Source of the DNA: Burkholderiaceae bacterium | GTDB lineage: Bacteria; Pseudomonadota; Gammaproteobacteria; Burkholderiales; Burkholderiaceae_A | NCBI GenBank assembly: GCA_023261135.1 | Contig: JALRJP010000006.1 | Coordinates: 1-44,353, forward strand | Length of the DNA stretch: 44,353 nt | Direction of reading: 5' to 3' | Part shown: in pieces, positions 9,245-17,082 of the stretch | How positions within the stretch are numbered: the first letter of the stretch is position 1 | Layout: the number at the start of each line of letters is the position of its first letter | Notes under the pieces: model-generated | Seen by the model: only the letters and a program-made list of their open reading frames with translations | Databases searched by the model: none | Told to the model about the DNA's origin: nothing | Program-made: the position numbers and the translations under genes

Positions 9245-10008
9245 TTGCCGTAAGTGCGAACCTTCCTCTCACCTCTGCCTTTCGCTGGCTCAAGCAGGGC
9301 TGGGGGGAATTCATGTGCAGTGGCATGCGCGGCGCCTATTACGGAGCCTTCTTTGCGCTCATGGGTTACGCGATTAGTTATATCTACGGAAGTTTTTGGC
9401 AGGCTACCATGGGCATTACTGCGGGCTTTTTTCTTATGGGGCCCTTCATTTGTTGTGGCGTCTACGACCTTTCCCGACAGCGGGAGCGCGGGGAACCGCA
9501 GAGCCTTGTTAAAAGCTGGTTCAGCTGGACACGCAACTGGAAGTCCATTGCATTTTTCGCCGCAATGCTGACCTTTTTTATGATTATCTGGGCCCGGGTG
9601 TCAGTGGTTCTTTTTGCTCTTTTTGCGAGTCACGATTACCCCACGCTGCAGTCCATGCTGGCGCAAATTGTCTCGGTTGAAAATTTGGAGTTCTTGCTGG
9701 TCTGGGCCGGCGTTGGCTTTGTCTTTGCCAGCATTGTCTTTGCCGTTTCAGTGGTCTCGGTCCCCTTGCTGCTCGACCGCGACGCTGACACCATGATGGC
9801 CGTTTTTGCCAGTGTCCGTGCTCTCTGGGCGAACCCAGGCACTTGCCTAATCTGGGGGCTGTGCATTGTTGTTCTTATTGGAGGCAGCCTAGCTCTCTTT
9901 ATGCCCTTGCTCATTATTACCGCGCCTTGGGTGGGGCATGCCACGTGGATGGCCTATAAAGCTATGGTGGGGAAGGACGATGAAGAAACATCCAGGCTAT
10001 TGATTTAA
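9241..10008 (+). CDS. DUF2189-like integral membrane protein
   Basis: A 255-residue inner-membrane protein with about six hydrophobic segments (roughly 27-50, 52-75, 100-126, 150-177, 205-235 and flanks). The signature VSVPLLLDRDADTMMAVFASVRA and the overall profile match the DUF2189 family of proteobacterial membrane proteins, whose function is unknown. Its start overlaps the end of the MBL-fold gene by 4 bp, suggesting coupled expression. No catalytic motif is visible. Confidence 0.82.
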   Translation: MIAVSANLPLTSAFRWLKQGWGEFMCSGMRGAYYGAFFALMGYAISYIYGSFWQATMGITAGFFLMGPFICCGVYDLSRQRERGEPQSLVKSWFSWTRNWKSIAFFAAMLTFFMIIWARVSVVLFALFASHDYPTLQSMLAQIVSVENLEFLLVWAGVGFVFASIVFAVSVVSVPLLLDRDADTMMAVFASVRALWANPGTCLIWGLCIVVLIGGSLALFMPLLIITAPWVGHATWMAYKAMVGKDDEETSRLLI

Positions 10009-10087
10009 AAGAACTTAGCAATAAAGCTATTAAGCTTCTTGTGTTCGAGCCGACTCCTAAAACACTATCTAATGTGGGAGTCTACCC

Positions 10088-10420
10088 ATGGCGCTTTATC
10101 GGTCATTAGCCACCGCAGCTCTTTGCTTGGCCGCCTCTGGCATTACGGGCTGTGCAAATACCGGCATCCAATCTCAAACAGGGGCTGCACTTTTCTTCCA
10201 ATCGAATGCTGAAGCTGTCACAGCCACGGGACTTCCAACTGGACCAAAGCGCGGCGTGAGTTGTTCGAAGAATTACCTCGGGGCAGCTACGCTTGGCGAC
10301 GCCTCTATTGAAGCTGCAAAACGCAGCGCTGGCATCGCGACTGTAACCACCGTAGATCGCTACTATCACCGGATCTTGGGCTTCTACGGGGAGCTCTGTA
10401 CGGTTGTCACTGGCCACTAG
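10088..10420 (+). CDS. TRL-like family lipoprotein
   Basis: A 110-residue secreted lipoprotein. The signal peptide ends in a lipobox I-T-G-C with the acylated Cys at residue 22. The mature part is a single small domain containing CSKNYLGAATLGDASIEAAKRSAGIATVTTVDRYY and ending in CTVVTGH, resembling the TRL-like lipoproteins found in spirochaetes and many Gram-negative bacteria. Two mature-region cysteines (in GVSCSK and GELCTV) could form a disulphide. Function unknown. It is preceded by a probable promoter region rather than by overlap with DUF2189. Confidence 0.75.
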   Translation: MALYRSLATAALCLAASGITGCANTGIQSQTGAALFFQSNAEAVTATGLPTGPKRGVSCSKNYLGAATLGDASIEAAKRSAGIATVTTVDRYYHRILGFYGELCTVVTGH

Positions 10421-10456
10421 GAAAGCAATAGGCCTGTCACTACTGGCATGTACTAA

Positions 10457-10470
10457 TGAGCAGTTGCTCA
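10457..10470. promoter_or_regulatory. 14 bp inverted repeat upstream of the CMD-like gene
   Basis: TGAGCA-GT-TGCTCA, a perfect 6-2-6 palindrome, lies in the 112 bp between the lipoprotein and the start of the next operon. It is a possible operator. A second, looser inverted repeat (GGGTTG...CAACCC, 10488-10511) follows and could be a weak hairpin. Confidence 0.3.
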
Positions 10471-10532
10471 ATATGGATTTATAGTATGGGTTGAAGTATT
10501 GAAACCAACCCTTCTTAAAGTCCATAACATCC

Positions 10533-11063
10533 ATGCCCTTGCTCGAGCCTCTTCCTGCGGACACCGCAGAACCCACCGACCTCGTTAATGCGATTCGTCT
10601 TCGTCGTGGAGGCGGGCTGCTTAAGCTCGACCGTATGCTTTTGCATAGCCCCGCCTTTGCCGAAGGCTGGAACGGCCACCTTGCAAAAGTAAGGCAGGGT
10701 CTAGACCTTGATGGCCAGTTACGCGAACTTGCCATCTGCGTCGTAGCGGTTCTTAATCAGGCCCATTACGAAATGGAACAGCACCTCCCGGTCTATCAAA
10801 AAGAAGGGGGTAGCGATGAAAAATGCCGTTTCCTCCCCCGCCTCGACAAAACTATCAATCTACCGGAGTTCTTCAGCCCTCTCGAGGCCGATGTTATTGC
10901 TATGGCGAGGCAGATGACCCAGGCAATCGAGGTCGAGCTGAACCTCAAAGCCCGACTGCTTGAGGCCTTAGGCCCACGAAAGTTCGTTGAACTTGTCGGT
11001 GTGGTCTCGACTTACAACATGGTCTCGCGATTTCTGGTTGCGCTCGATCTTCACGAAGAATGA
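10533..11063 (+). CDS. Carboxymuconolactone decarboxylase / AhpD-like protein
   Basis: A 176-residue all-helical protein of the CMD/AhpD fold. The core RELAICVVAVLNQAHYEMEQH corresponds to the conserved CMD helix with its Glu and terminal His, but only one Cys is present, so the AhpD CxxC redox pair is absent and peroxidase-type activity is unlikely. The second half (ADVIAMARQMTQAIEV...GPRKFVELVGVVSTYNMVSRF) matches the usual C-terminal helices. It heads an operon with a YciI-like protein and a NodB-fold hydrolase. CMD-like proteins often accompany ring-cleavage pathways, sometimes as isomerases or decarboxylases; the reaction here is unknown. Confidence 0.82.
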   Translation: MPLLEPLPADTAEPTDLVNAIRLRRGGGLLKLDRMLLHSPAFAEGWNGHLAKVRQGLDLDGQLRELAICVVAVLNQAHYEMEQHLPVYQKEGGSDEKCRFLPRLDKTINLPEFFSPLEADVIAMARQMTQAIEVELNLKARLLEALGPRKFVELVGVVSTYNMVSRFLVALDLHEE

Positions 11064-11109
11064 TCCTTCCTGACTCTTTTTGACCGCTCTAACCCCCAGG
11101 AGAATTCCC

Positions 11110-11418
11110 ATGCTTTGCGCCTGCATTCTTATCGACAAACCAAATTCCAGTGCTTTGCGGCAAGAACATCGGCCGTCCCACAAGCTTTACCTGGGTCAAG
11201 TGGCTAACCAGGTTGCCTTTGCGGGCCCTCTCCACGCCGACGATGGCATCACCATGATTGGCAGTCTGCTCGTTATTGACTTTCCTTCTGTATCTGAGGC
11301 TAAGACATGGCTTGCGGATGAGCCATTTACGAAGGTGGGCCTTTACGCACGCACAGAGGTTTTTCCCTTCTCTAATTTGTGGCCCCAAAAGGCCGGCTTT
11401 CCTCAGGAGACAACATGA
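11110..11418 (+). CDS. YciI-like domain protein
   Basis: A 102-residue ferredoxin-like protein of the YciI family. Recognisable elements are SHKLYLGQV (conserved His and helix), AFAGPL, the central strand GSLLVIDF, and SVSEAKTWLADEPFTKVGLY. The start at 11110 is supported by AGGAGA (11098-11103). The stop overlaps the next start as ATGA. YciI relatives include muconolactone-isomerase-like and dehydrochlorinase-like enzymes in aromatic pathways, so an isomerase or lyase role in this operon is possible, not shown. Confidence 0.85.
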   Translation: MLCACILIDKPNSSALRQEHRPSHKLYLGQVANQVAFAGPLHADDGITMIGSLLVIDFPSVSEAKTWLADEPFTKVGLYARTEVFPFSNLWPQKAGFPQETT

Positions 11419-12293
11419 ATACTAAACGTGCCCTTTTAAGCGATCGCGCCCCATACAACCCCATCGCGGGCAGGCCCTCGCTCAAGCTGCCCAGCGGTAA
11501 GAAGCTGGCTGTCTGGGTCATCGTGAACGTCGAACATTGGACCATTGCCAATGCCATGCCGCGCACTGTGCTTCCGCCACCCATGGGCCAGCCCCTTATG
11601 CCCGATCTCGCGAACTGGGCTTGGCATGAATACGGAATGCGTGTTGGATTCTGGCGTATTTTTGACGCGCTTAAAGAAAGAAAAATCACGCCCACCATGG
11701 CCATTAACGGGATCGTGTGCTCGAGCTACCCGGCCATTGCCCAGGCCGCATTCAAAGAAAACTGGGAGTTCATGGGCCACGGTTACGTACAGGGCCCCAT
11801 GCATCGACTCGAAGATCAGTATCGCGAAATTGAAAAGACCGTTGAGGCCATTACATCGATCACAGGAAAAGGCCCTGTTGGATGGGAGAGTCCTGGACTC
11901 ACCGAGACTGATTCAACCTTGGACTATTTGTCTGCGAATGGAATTCGCTACGTTGCTGATTGGGTTATTGACGACCAGCCCTGCTGGCTTGATGCACAAC
12001 CTCAGAAAATGGTCTCAGTGCCCTATACAGTGGAACTTAACGACATCCCCGTCTTTGCCCTTCAGAATCACAGCTCCGATGAGTTTTATCAGCGTGGGTT
12101 GTTGCAGCTCGAAAGAATGATCAAGGACAGCCAAGAATCCACCCGTGTGATGGCCATTAGCGTGCACCCCTACCTTACCGGGGTACCCCACCGAATTGCT
12201 GGCTTTGAAAAATTGCTTGATGCGGTGCTTAAAGAAAAAGACGTGGAAGTGATGACCGGAGAGGCCATTTATAACTGGTTCATCAACCAGTAG
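11415..12293 (+). CDS. NodB-fold hydrolase, allantoinase PuuE-like / polysaccharide deacetylase family
   Basis: A 292-residue cytosolic protein of the carbohydrate-esterase-4 (NodB) fold, closest in style to PuuE-type allantoinases and related cyclic-amide hydrolases rather than secreted deacetylases: there is no signal peptide. Features are VNVEHW (metal/acid position), WHEYGMRVGFWRIFDAL, WEFMGHGYVQGPMHRL (metal His), GWESPGLTETDSTLDYL and ISVHPYLTGVPHR (late His). AGGAGA at 11405-11410 serves the ATG at 11415. PuuE hydrolyses a hydantoin-like ring, so this protein could open a cyclic amide in the nearby pathway (inference). It converges on the luciferase-like gene across a bidirectional terminator. 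Confidence 0.8.
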   Translation: MNTKRALLSDRAPYNPIAGRPSLKLPSGKKLAVWVIVNVEHWTIANAMPRTVLPPPMGQPLMPDLANWAWHEYGMRVGFWRIFDALKERKITPTMAINGIVCSSYPAIAQAAFKENWEFMGHGYVQGPMHRLEDQYREIEKTVEAITSITGKGPVGWESPGLTETDSTLDYLSANGIRYVADWVIDDQPCWLDAQPQKMVSVPYTVELNDIPVFALQNHSSDEFYQRGLLQLERMIKDSQESTRVMAISVHPYLTGVPHRIAGFEKLLDAVLKEKDVEVMTGEAIYNWFINQ

Positions 12294-12343
12294 GCTTTTA
12301 GCAAGCCAGGCCAATCGCGGTCTGGCTTGGTCTTAATTGCCAT

Positions 12344-12375
12344 AAAAAAGGGCTTTGTTTCCAAAGCCCTTTTTT
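12344..12375. terminator. Bidirectional intrinsic terminator
   Basis: Six A, GGGCTTTG, loop TTTC, CAAAGCCC and six T form a symmetrical hairpin (stem 12350-12357 with 12362-12369) between the convergent NodB-fold and luciferase-like genes. It can end transcripts from both sides. Confidence 0.92.
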
Positions 12376-12397
12376 ACTTCAGCATCCGAAGGAACAA

Positions 12398-13525
12398 CTA
12401 GGCAGCTTGCGCCACAGGTGAACCTTTCTTCTCTTTAGCAATGGCCGCATTAACGCGAGGCATGACCTGCTCAGCCATAAGCTGCATCGACTTCTTGCCA
12501 AGAACGGGGTCCTGCCAATCGTGGCAAGGGTAAAGCAAGGTGCCGAAGTCGCCAACCTTCTCGCGGAAGGCAAGAATCTGATCCACGACGCTGTCAACGG
12601 AACCAGTTAACACGAGCTCCTTGGTCATTCGCTCAGGCGTAATGTTTTCGTCAGGCTCACTTTGATCGAGCTTAAACAAGTTTGACCGGCCACCACCCAC
12701 CAACTTCTTGGTCAGTTGCTTGAAATAGAAATGATAGGGGCCCTCGGAGGAGTGTCCATAACGCTCGGCGAGTTTGTCATCGTTTTCCGTCACAAAGATG
12801 CTTCGCGCAACGCGCCAATTGGCAGGGTCGGCCGGACGGCCCGCCTGCTTACAGCCCTCTTCGTAACTCGGCCAGTGTGACTTAACCCACTCTGGCAGAA
12901 GGAAGTTTGCCGAAATGGGCTCCCAGCCACGTGCTGCCGCGCTTGCAACCCCCTTCGAGAAAGGAGCAACGGCTGTAACCACAATAAGAGGATGCGGCTT
13001 TTGATAGGGCTTAAGAATGAATCCCTGACCGATTTCAGGGATCATGGTGCGTTCCGTTGTGACGTTGAAGTATTTCCCCTTGAGCTTGTAGGGCGCCTCG
13101 GACTCCCAGATCTTCAGAACCATATTGATTCCTTCGACAAACATCTCAAGGCGATTCTCGACATCTAAGTTGCCAAAAACTTCCATGTCAGATTTCAAGC
13201 CGCCAGGGCTGATTCCCATAATAAATCGACCCTGAAGCATATGGTCGAGCATCGCCACCTGGGCAGCAATGGCCGCCGGATGGCTGTTGGGAACATTAAT
13301 GGTCCCGCTTCCAAGCATGATCTGCTTCGTGCTGTAAGCCAGACTGCTTAAAAACATAAGGCAATGGGTTACATTTTCGGCCAAGTCTGTGACGTGCTCT
13401 CCAACGTACGCCTCGCTGTAGCCAAGTTGGTCGGCAAGAATAATCGCCTCGCGGTCTTCTGCCAGGGTTTCGAAAGGTTTTCTTGAAGGTGGGTGAAGCG
13501 GCATCATGAAGGTTCCGAGCTTCAT
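12398..13525 (-). CDS. Luciferase-like flavin-dependent monooxygenase (LLM class)
   Basis: A 375-residue TIM-barrel monooxygenase using reduced FMN, of the LimB / bacterial-luciferase type. Diagnostic segments: EAIILADQLGYSEAYVGEH, GSGTINVPNSHPAAIAAQVAMLDHMLQGRFIMGISPGG and the substrate-side region KPHPLIVVTAVAPFSKGVASAAARGWEPIS. AAGGAG (13535-13540, reverse strand) sets the start. The divergent neighbour operon encodes a flavin reductase that could supply the reduced flavin. Sequence does not match the pyrimidine oxygenase RutA closely; oxidation of a cyclic or carbonyl substrate in the local pathway is inferred. The Ala/Lys-rich tail (about 355-375) is probably disordered. Confidence 0.9.
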   Translation of the reverse strand: MKLGTFMMPLHPPSRKPFETLAEDREAIILADQLGYSEAYVGEHVTDLAENVTHCLMFLSSLAYSTKQIMLGSGTINVPNSHPAAIAAQVAMLDHMLQGRFIMGISPGGLKSDMEVFGNLDVENRLEMFVEGINMVLKIWESEAPYKLKGKYFNVTTERTMIPEIGQGFILKPYQKPHPLIVVTAVAPFSKGVASAAARGWEPISANFLLPEWVKSHWPSYEEGCKQAGRPADPANWRVARSIFVTENDDKLAERYGHSSEGPYHFYFKQLTKKLVGGGRSNLFKLDQSEPDENITPERMTKELVLTGSVDSVVDQILAFREKVGDFGTLLYPCHDWQDPVLGKKSMQLMAEQVMPRVNAAIAKEKKGSPVAQAA

Positions 13526-13576
13526 TGCTTTTTACTCCTTAAAAAAATTGTCTCCGGTTAGGACTCACCTACCTAG

Positions 13577-13647
13577 CGAAATCCCGATATACAACTTGAA
13601 GAAATCATCGTATTCTCTGTTGATCTAAAGATCAATAACGAAATCCC
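13577..13647. promoter_or_regulatory. Divergent control region with palindrome and flanking direct repeats
   Basis: The 141 bp between the divergent luciferase-like and beta-hydroxyacid dehydrogenase genes holds TTGATCT-AA-AGATCAA (13620-13635), a perfect 7-2-7 palindrome, and two direct copies of CGAAATCCC (13577-13585 and 13639-13647), 62 bp apart. These look like operator sites that could coordinate both operons. No regulator in the window can be tied to them from sequence. Confidence 0.55.
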
Positions 13648-13666
13648 TTATTTCTTAGGAATTCTA

Positions 13667-14623
13667 ATGCAGCGCAATAAAAATACGGTCGGAATGGTAG
13701 GTCTGGGTATTATGGGGTCAGCGATGAGCGTCAACCTGCAAAAAGCCGGGTTTTCAGTTGCAGGAAGCGATCCACGAGCCAGTCAGCGTCGCATTCTCAA
13801 AGATAAACTCACCGCCGTTACCGCCCGAAATGCCGAACTATTAGGGCATTCCCCACTCCTCATCACGTCCCTACCCTCAGCCCAGGCCTTGTTTGACGTC
13901 GCAGACGAATTGGCTGAGGCAGTCATGGCAAGCAAAGCGCCCAAAAAAGCATCAAAAATCATCGTGGCCGAGACCAGTACGCTTACGCTTGAAGATAAAC
14001 AAGAAGCACGGCGCCGTTTCGAGAAGGCCGGGATAGAAATGCTGGACTGCCCCCTTTCAGGTACGGGTGCTCAGGCTGTCCACAGGGACCTTACTGTTTT
14101 TGCAAGCGGTTCACAGGCTGCAATCAAGAGCTTTATGCCCATTTTTAAGGGCTTCTCGAAAACACAATTTAATGTAGGTGAATTCGGCAACGGCATTAAG
14201 ACCAAGTGGGTGGCTAACCTCCTGGTGGCAATCCATAACATTTCGACAGCCGAGGCCCTGCTGTTCGCCAATAAACTCGGGCTGGACATGTCAACCATTG
14301 TTGACGTTCTTGCCGATGGAGCCGGCTCCTCCCGAATGCTTCAGATCCGCGGGCCCATGATGGTCTCCCGCAACTGGAGGCCCGCCACCATGCGGGTTGG
14401 TATTTGGAAAAAGGATATGACGATTATCCAGTCGGCAATTCAGGCACTCGACGTTCCCGCGCCTCTCTTTCAAGCCGGCCTACCCATTTACGCGGCCGCC
14501 ATGTCTCTGGGCATGGAGGCAGACGATACGGCAGCCGTGTACGAGGTGCTTGAAAAAATGTCAAAGCCAGGCAAGACCAATCAAAGTCCAAAGAAACGCG
14601 TTCGCAAACAGGAGAAGTCATGA
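13667..14623 (+). CDS. Beta-hydroxyacid dehydrogenase family, 2-hydroxy-3-oxopropionate reductase-like
   Basis: A 318-residue NAD(P)-dependent dehydrogenase. The Rossmann motif GLGIMGSAM is at residues 12-20, the substrate-binding segment CPLSGTGAQA at 128-137 (Thr where most relatives have Gly), and the catalytic GNGIKTKWVANLL gives K180 and N184. The C-terminus is a Lys/Arg-rich tail. AGGA at 13656-13659 supports the start. It overlaps the flavin reductase gene by 4 bp. A close paralogue lies at 32709-33599. Members reduce tartronate semialdehyde, succinic semialdehyde and similar C3-C5 compounds; the exact substrate is not predictable. Confidence 0.9.
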   Translation: MQRNKNTVGMVGLGIMGSAMSVNLQKAGFSVAGSDPRASQRRILKDKLTAVTARNAELLGHSPLLITSLPSAQALFDVADELAEAVMASKAPKKASKIIVAETSTLTLEDKQEARRRFEKAGIEMLDCPLSGTGAQAVHRDLTVFASGSQAAIKSFMPIFKGFSKTQFNVGEFGNGIKTKWVANLLVAIHNISTAEALLFANKLGLDMSTIVDVLADGAGSSRMLQIRGPMMVSRNWRPATMRVGIWKKDMTIIQSAIQALDVPAPLFQAGLPIYAAAMSLGMEADDTAAVYEVLEKMSKPGKTNQSPKKRVRKQEKS

Positions 14624-15150
14624 GTCAAGAAAGCATGAAGGCGGGCGTGCAGGACAACGGAAAGGCGTTTCGGGGGGCGTTGGGCCGTTTTCCCACCGGG
14701 GTCACAGTGATTACGGCACGCGCCCCTGAGACCGATCTTCCGATTGGCTTGACCGTAAGCAGCTTTAATTCTGTGTCGTTAAATCCGCCCCTTGTGATGT
14801 GGGCAATCTCAAATAAATCGCCCAATCTCTCAGCCTTTTCAGTAGGCAAAACGCATTTCATTCACGTTTTGAACTCGGCCCAGGTGGAGCTTGCAAAACA
14901 CTTTGCCACTCCAAAAGAAGACAAATTCACAGGTGTTCCTGTGCAAACACGCGCCAACGCTTCGGACCCCCCCCGACTTGCTGATGTCTGCGTCTGGTTC
15001 AGATGCACCACAGATCAGCTCATACAAGCGGGAGATCACGCTGTTGTTATAGCAAGCGTTCAGGACTATGAGGTGTACGAAGGCGATTCGCTTGTGTTTT
15101 GTAAAAGCTCGTTCTTTTCCTCGGATGCGCTCGAGAGAATTTCTGGATAA
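14620..15150 (+). CDS. Flavin reductase domain protein (RutF/HpaC type)
   Basis: A 176-residue split-barrel FMN reductase of the kind that serves two-component monooxygenases. Motifs: FPTGVTVITA (residues about 25-34), GLTVSSFNSVSLNPPLVMWAI (flavin contact) and SPNLSAFSVGKTHFIHVLN. It is coupled to the beta-hydroxyacid dehydrogenase by ATGA. The likely partner is the luciferase-like monooxygenase divergent to this operon. Its last 85 bp overlap the convergent tetR gene, so both ends are encoded on opposite strands of the same DNA. Confidence 0.92.
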   Translation: MSQESMKAGVQDNGKAFRGALGRFPTGVTVITARAPETDLPIGLTVSSFNSVSLNPPLVMWAISNKSPNLSAFSVGKTHFIHVLNSAQVELAKHFATPKEDKFTGVPVQTRANASDPPRLADVCVWFRCTTDQLIQAGDHAVVIASVQDYEVYEGDSLVFCKSSFFSSDALERISG

Positions 15151-15791
15151 ATAGACTTAGCTCCCATTAGGAAAAGATTAATTGCGTCTCGAGACTTCTG
15201 ATCAAAACTGAAGCGACTGCCCGCCTTAAAAATATTTGTTCGAACTGCCCAATAAAACATACTCCCATGAAGATTCCAGGCCATTTCAATTTCTCTTGGA
15301 GAAATCGGTGCTCCGATGAGCCTGGATTTTCGAGGATTACCGCGCAAAAACTCCTCCCGAAATTCCTCGCACATCACGACCAAAAGCCTATCTCGGACGA
15401 TTTGCAGGTACTTCCTGTTCAAGGGCATGCCGGCCAAGCCCGCGTACATGTAAATACGTATCCATTCAGGGCGATAAGTTGCCTTGGCGTAACGCCTGTA
15501 AAAATCAACAAGTCTCTCTTCAAGCGAAACCTGCCGAGCCCTCAGGGTGTCAATCCAGAGGGGGTCCCATTGGTTGAGAAAAACAACCTGAAAGACCTCA
15601 TCAATAAGTTCTTGCTTGGATTTGAAGTAGCGATACAGCAACGGCTGGGAGATGCCTATTCGTTTAGAGAGTTCTCTGGTTTGGCTGGCAAACCCAGCTT
15701 CCGAGAAATATTCAATGGCTGCGCTAAGTATTTGAGCCCGTCTATCTTCTGGTGTCATTCGTCGAAGCGACGGATTTTCTATTTTTTTCAT
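15066..15791 (-). CDS. TetR-family transcriptional regulator
   Basis: A 241-residue repressor-type protein. The N-terminal helix-turn-helix domain (about 12-60) shows RAQILSAAIEYFSEAGFASQTRELSKRIGISQPLLYRYFKSKQELIDEVF, a typical TetR pattern, summarised here by its ILSAA, ISQPLLYRYF and SKQEL elements. The C-terminal ligand domain is Arg- and aromatic-rich and not assignable. The start at 15791 is 24 bp from the divergent FAD-monooxygenase start; an in-frame Met at 15758 is an alternative that would widen the promoter region. It is the only regulator in the window and most likely controls the adjacent monooxygenase-hyuAB operon and itself. Confidence 0.92.
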   Translation of the reverse strand: MKKIENPSLRRMTPEDRRAQILSAAIEYFSEAGFASQTRELSKRIGISQPLLYRYFKSKQELIDEVFQVVFLNQWDPLWIDTLRARQVSLEERLVDFYRRYAKATYRPEWIRIYMYAGLAGMPLNRKYLQIVRDRLLVVMCEEFREEFLRGNPRKSRLIGAPISPREIEMAWNLHGSMFYWAVRTNIFKAGSRFSFDQKSRDAINLFLMGAKSIYPEILSSASEEKNELLQNTSESPSYTS

Positions 15792-15815
15792 GATCCACGA
15801 AGTTTAATTTAGAAA

Positions 15816-17060
15816 ATGCCTATAAAAAAAGCAGTGGTTATTGGGGGTTCCATGGCTGGACTATTCGCAGCGAATCTGCTTAACCGCAGTGGCTGGGATG
15901 TGCATGTCTTCGAGCGCTCAAAGTCAGAGTTGTCCGGCCGAGGAGCGGGTATCGTCACCCACGATGGCCTGCTTTATGCGCTATCCGCCTGCGGAGCACA
16001 GGTCGATGATCAGCTTGGAGTGGAAATTCATAAACGCCTTGCCATTGCAAAAGAAGGCGACCGACTCGCGCAGTGCGACTTTCAACAGGTCCTTACCTCT
16101 TGGTCGCGGTTGCTGGATTACCTAAAGGTGGCATTTCCGTCCGAAAACTACCATCTTGATCAAGAAGTGGTAAGTATTAACCCTGGCGATCAAAAAGCGC
16201 TTGCAACTGTGCAGTTTGCAAATGGAAGCTCTGTGTCTGCAGATCTTGTTGTCGCAGCCGACGGCTTAAAATCAACCTGCCGTCGAATCTTAGAGGTGGA
16301 TTCTCACCAAGTTTATGCCGGGTATGTCGCATGGCGTGCTGTCTGTGATCTTTCGCGTTTATCGCAAGCGTCGCAGACTCTTATGGGAGACACATTCTTA
16401 TTCTCGCAGCGCCCTGGCGAACAAATTCTTGCCTACCCCATTGCGGGACCAGACAGCGCAGACCAAGTCTTAGTTAACCTGGTCTGGTATCGAAAGACCA
16501 ATGAAGAAAAGCTTAAAGATCTGCTAACGGGTCACGATGGCACTCACTACGCCGATGGCATTCCGCCACAAAAAATTCAAAGCAGTCATATCAATGACAT
16601 ACAGGCGTCTGCCGACGAACTGTTTCATCCTTGCTGGGCTGAGCATTTACGGCAGGCAGAGTCCATTATTCTTCAGCCCATTTTTGACAGTGAAATTCAG
16701 TCTATGTGTGCGGGACGCGTGGCCTTTATTGGTGACTCAGCCTTCGTTGCACGCCCTCACGTGGGTCAGGGCGTAACCAAAGCAGCGGGTGACGCCTTAT
16801 GCCTAGATCGCCATTTGCGTGGAACAGCCATTGAAGAAATTCCCACCAGCCTTCGGTCTTTTTCAGAAGAACGACTGGCTGTAGGCAGGATGGCGGTGGA
16901 GCATGCCCGCCAGATGGGAGCCCCGGTAGTCATTAGTCCCTTTCTCAAAGATGGAGGGCATTGGGAGAACTACTACTCGCAACCCGAGAACCTCATTCGA
17001 GATACCGCGGTTGAGCTTGAAGGGGTGGTCACAAAAGATGAAGCATCCGCATTCGAATAA
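15816..17060 (+). CDS. FAD-dependent monooxygenase, 2,6-dihydroxypyridine 3-monooxygenase-like
   Basis: A 414-residue class-A flavoprotein hydroxylase using NAD(P)H and O2. FAD-binding GGSMAGLFAANLL near the N-terminus, VVAADG (about 145), and FIGDSAFVARPHVGQGVTKAAGDA (about 307-330) are present. From memory, the YAGYVAWRAV segment and the RPH after the GD motif resemble 2,6-dihydroxypyridine 3-hydroxylase of Arthrobacter pAO1 (which has YAGYVTWRG and RPH at the same places), not the HpxO urate group. It probably hydroxylates an electron-rich hydroxypyridine-like ring (inference). No clear ribosome-binding site is seen. It leads the operon with hyuA and hyuB. Confidence 0.9.
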   Translation: MPIKKAVVIGGSMAGLFAANLLNRSGWDVHVFERSKSELSGRGAGIVTHDGLLYALSACGAQVDDQLGVEIHKRLAIAKEGDRLAQCDFQQVLTSWSRLLDYLKVAFPSENYHLDQEVVSINPGDQKALATVQFANGSSVSADLVVAADGLKSTCRRILEVDSHQVYAGYVAWRAVCDLSRLSQASQTLMGDTFLFSQRPGEQILAYPIAGPDSADQVLVNLVWYRKTNEEKLKDLLTGHDGTHYADGIPPQKIQSSHINDIQASADELFHPCWAEHLRQAESIILQPIFDSEIQSMCAGRVAFIGDSAFVARPHVGQGVTKAAGDALCLDRHLRGTAIEEIPTSLRSFSEERLAVGRMAVEHARQMGAPVVISPFLKDGGHWENYYSQPENLIRDTAVELEGVVTKDEASAFE

Positions 17061-17082
17061 TTGTTAAAAAAGGAGATTGTTT

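Noticed and set aside
12398-13525. Pyrimidine monooxygenase RutA
   Set aside because: The protein is LLM-class and near RutA in length, but its motifs follow the LimB-like group, and RutB and RutC genes are absent.
15267-15812. A 181-residue plus-strand frame opposite tetR
   Set aside because: The minus-strand TetR has a convincing helix-turn-helix; the opposite frame has no motif and is a by-product of codon usage.
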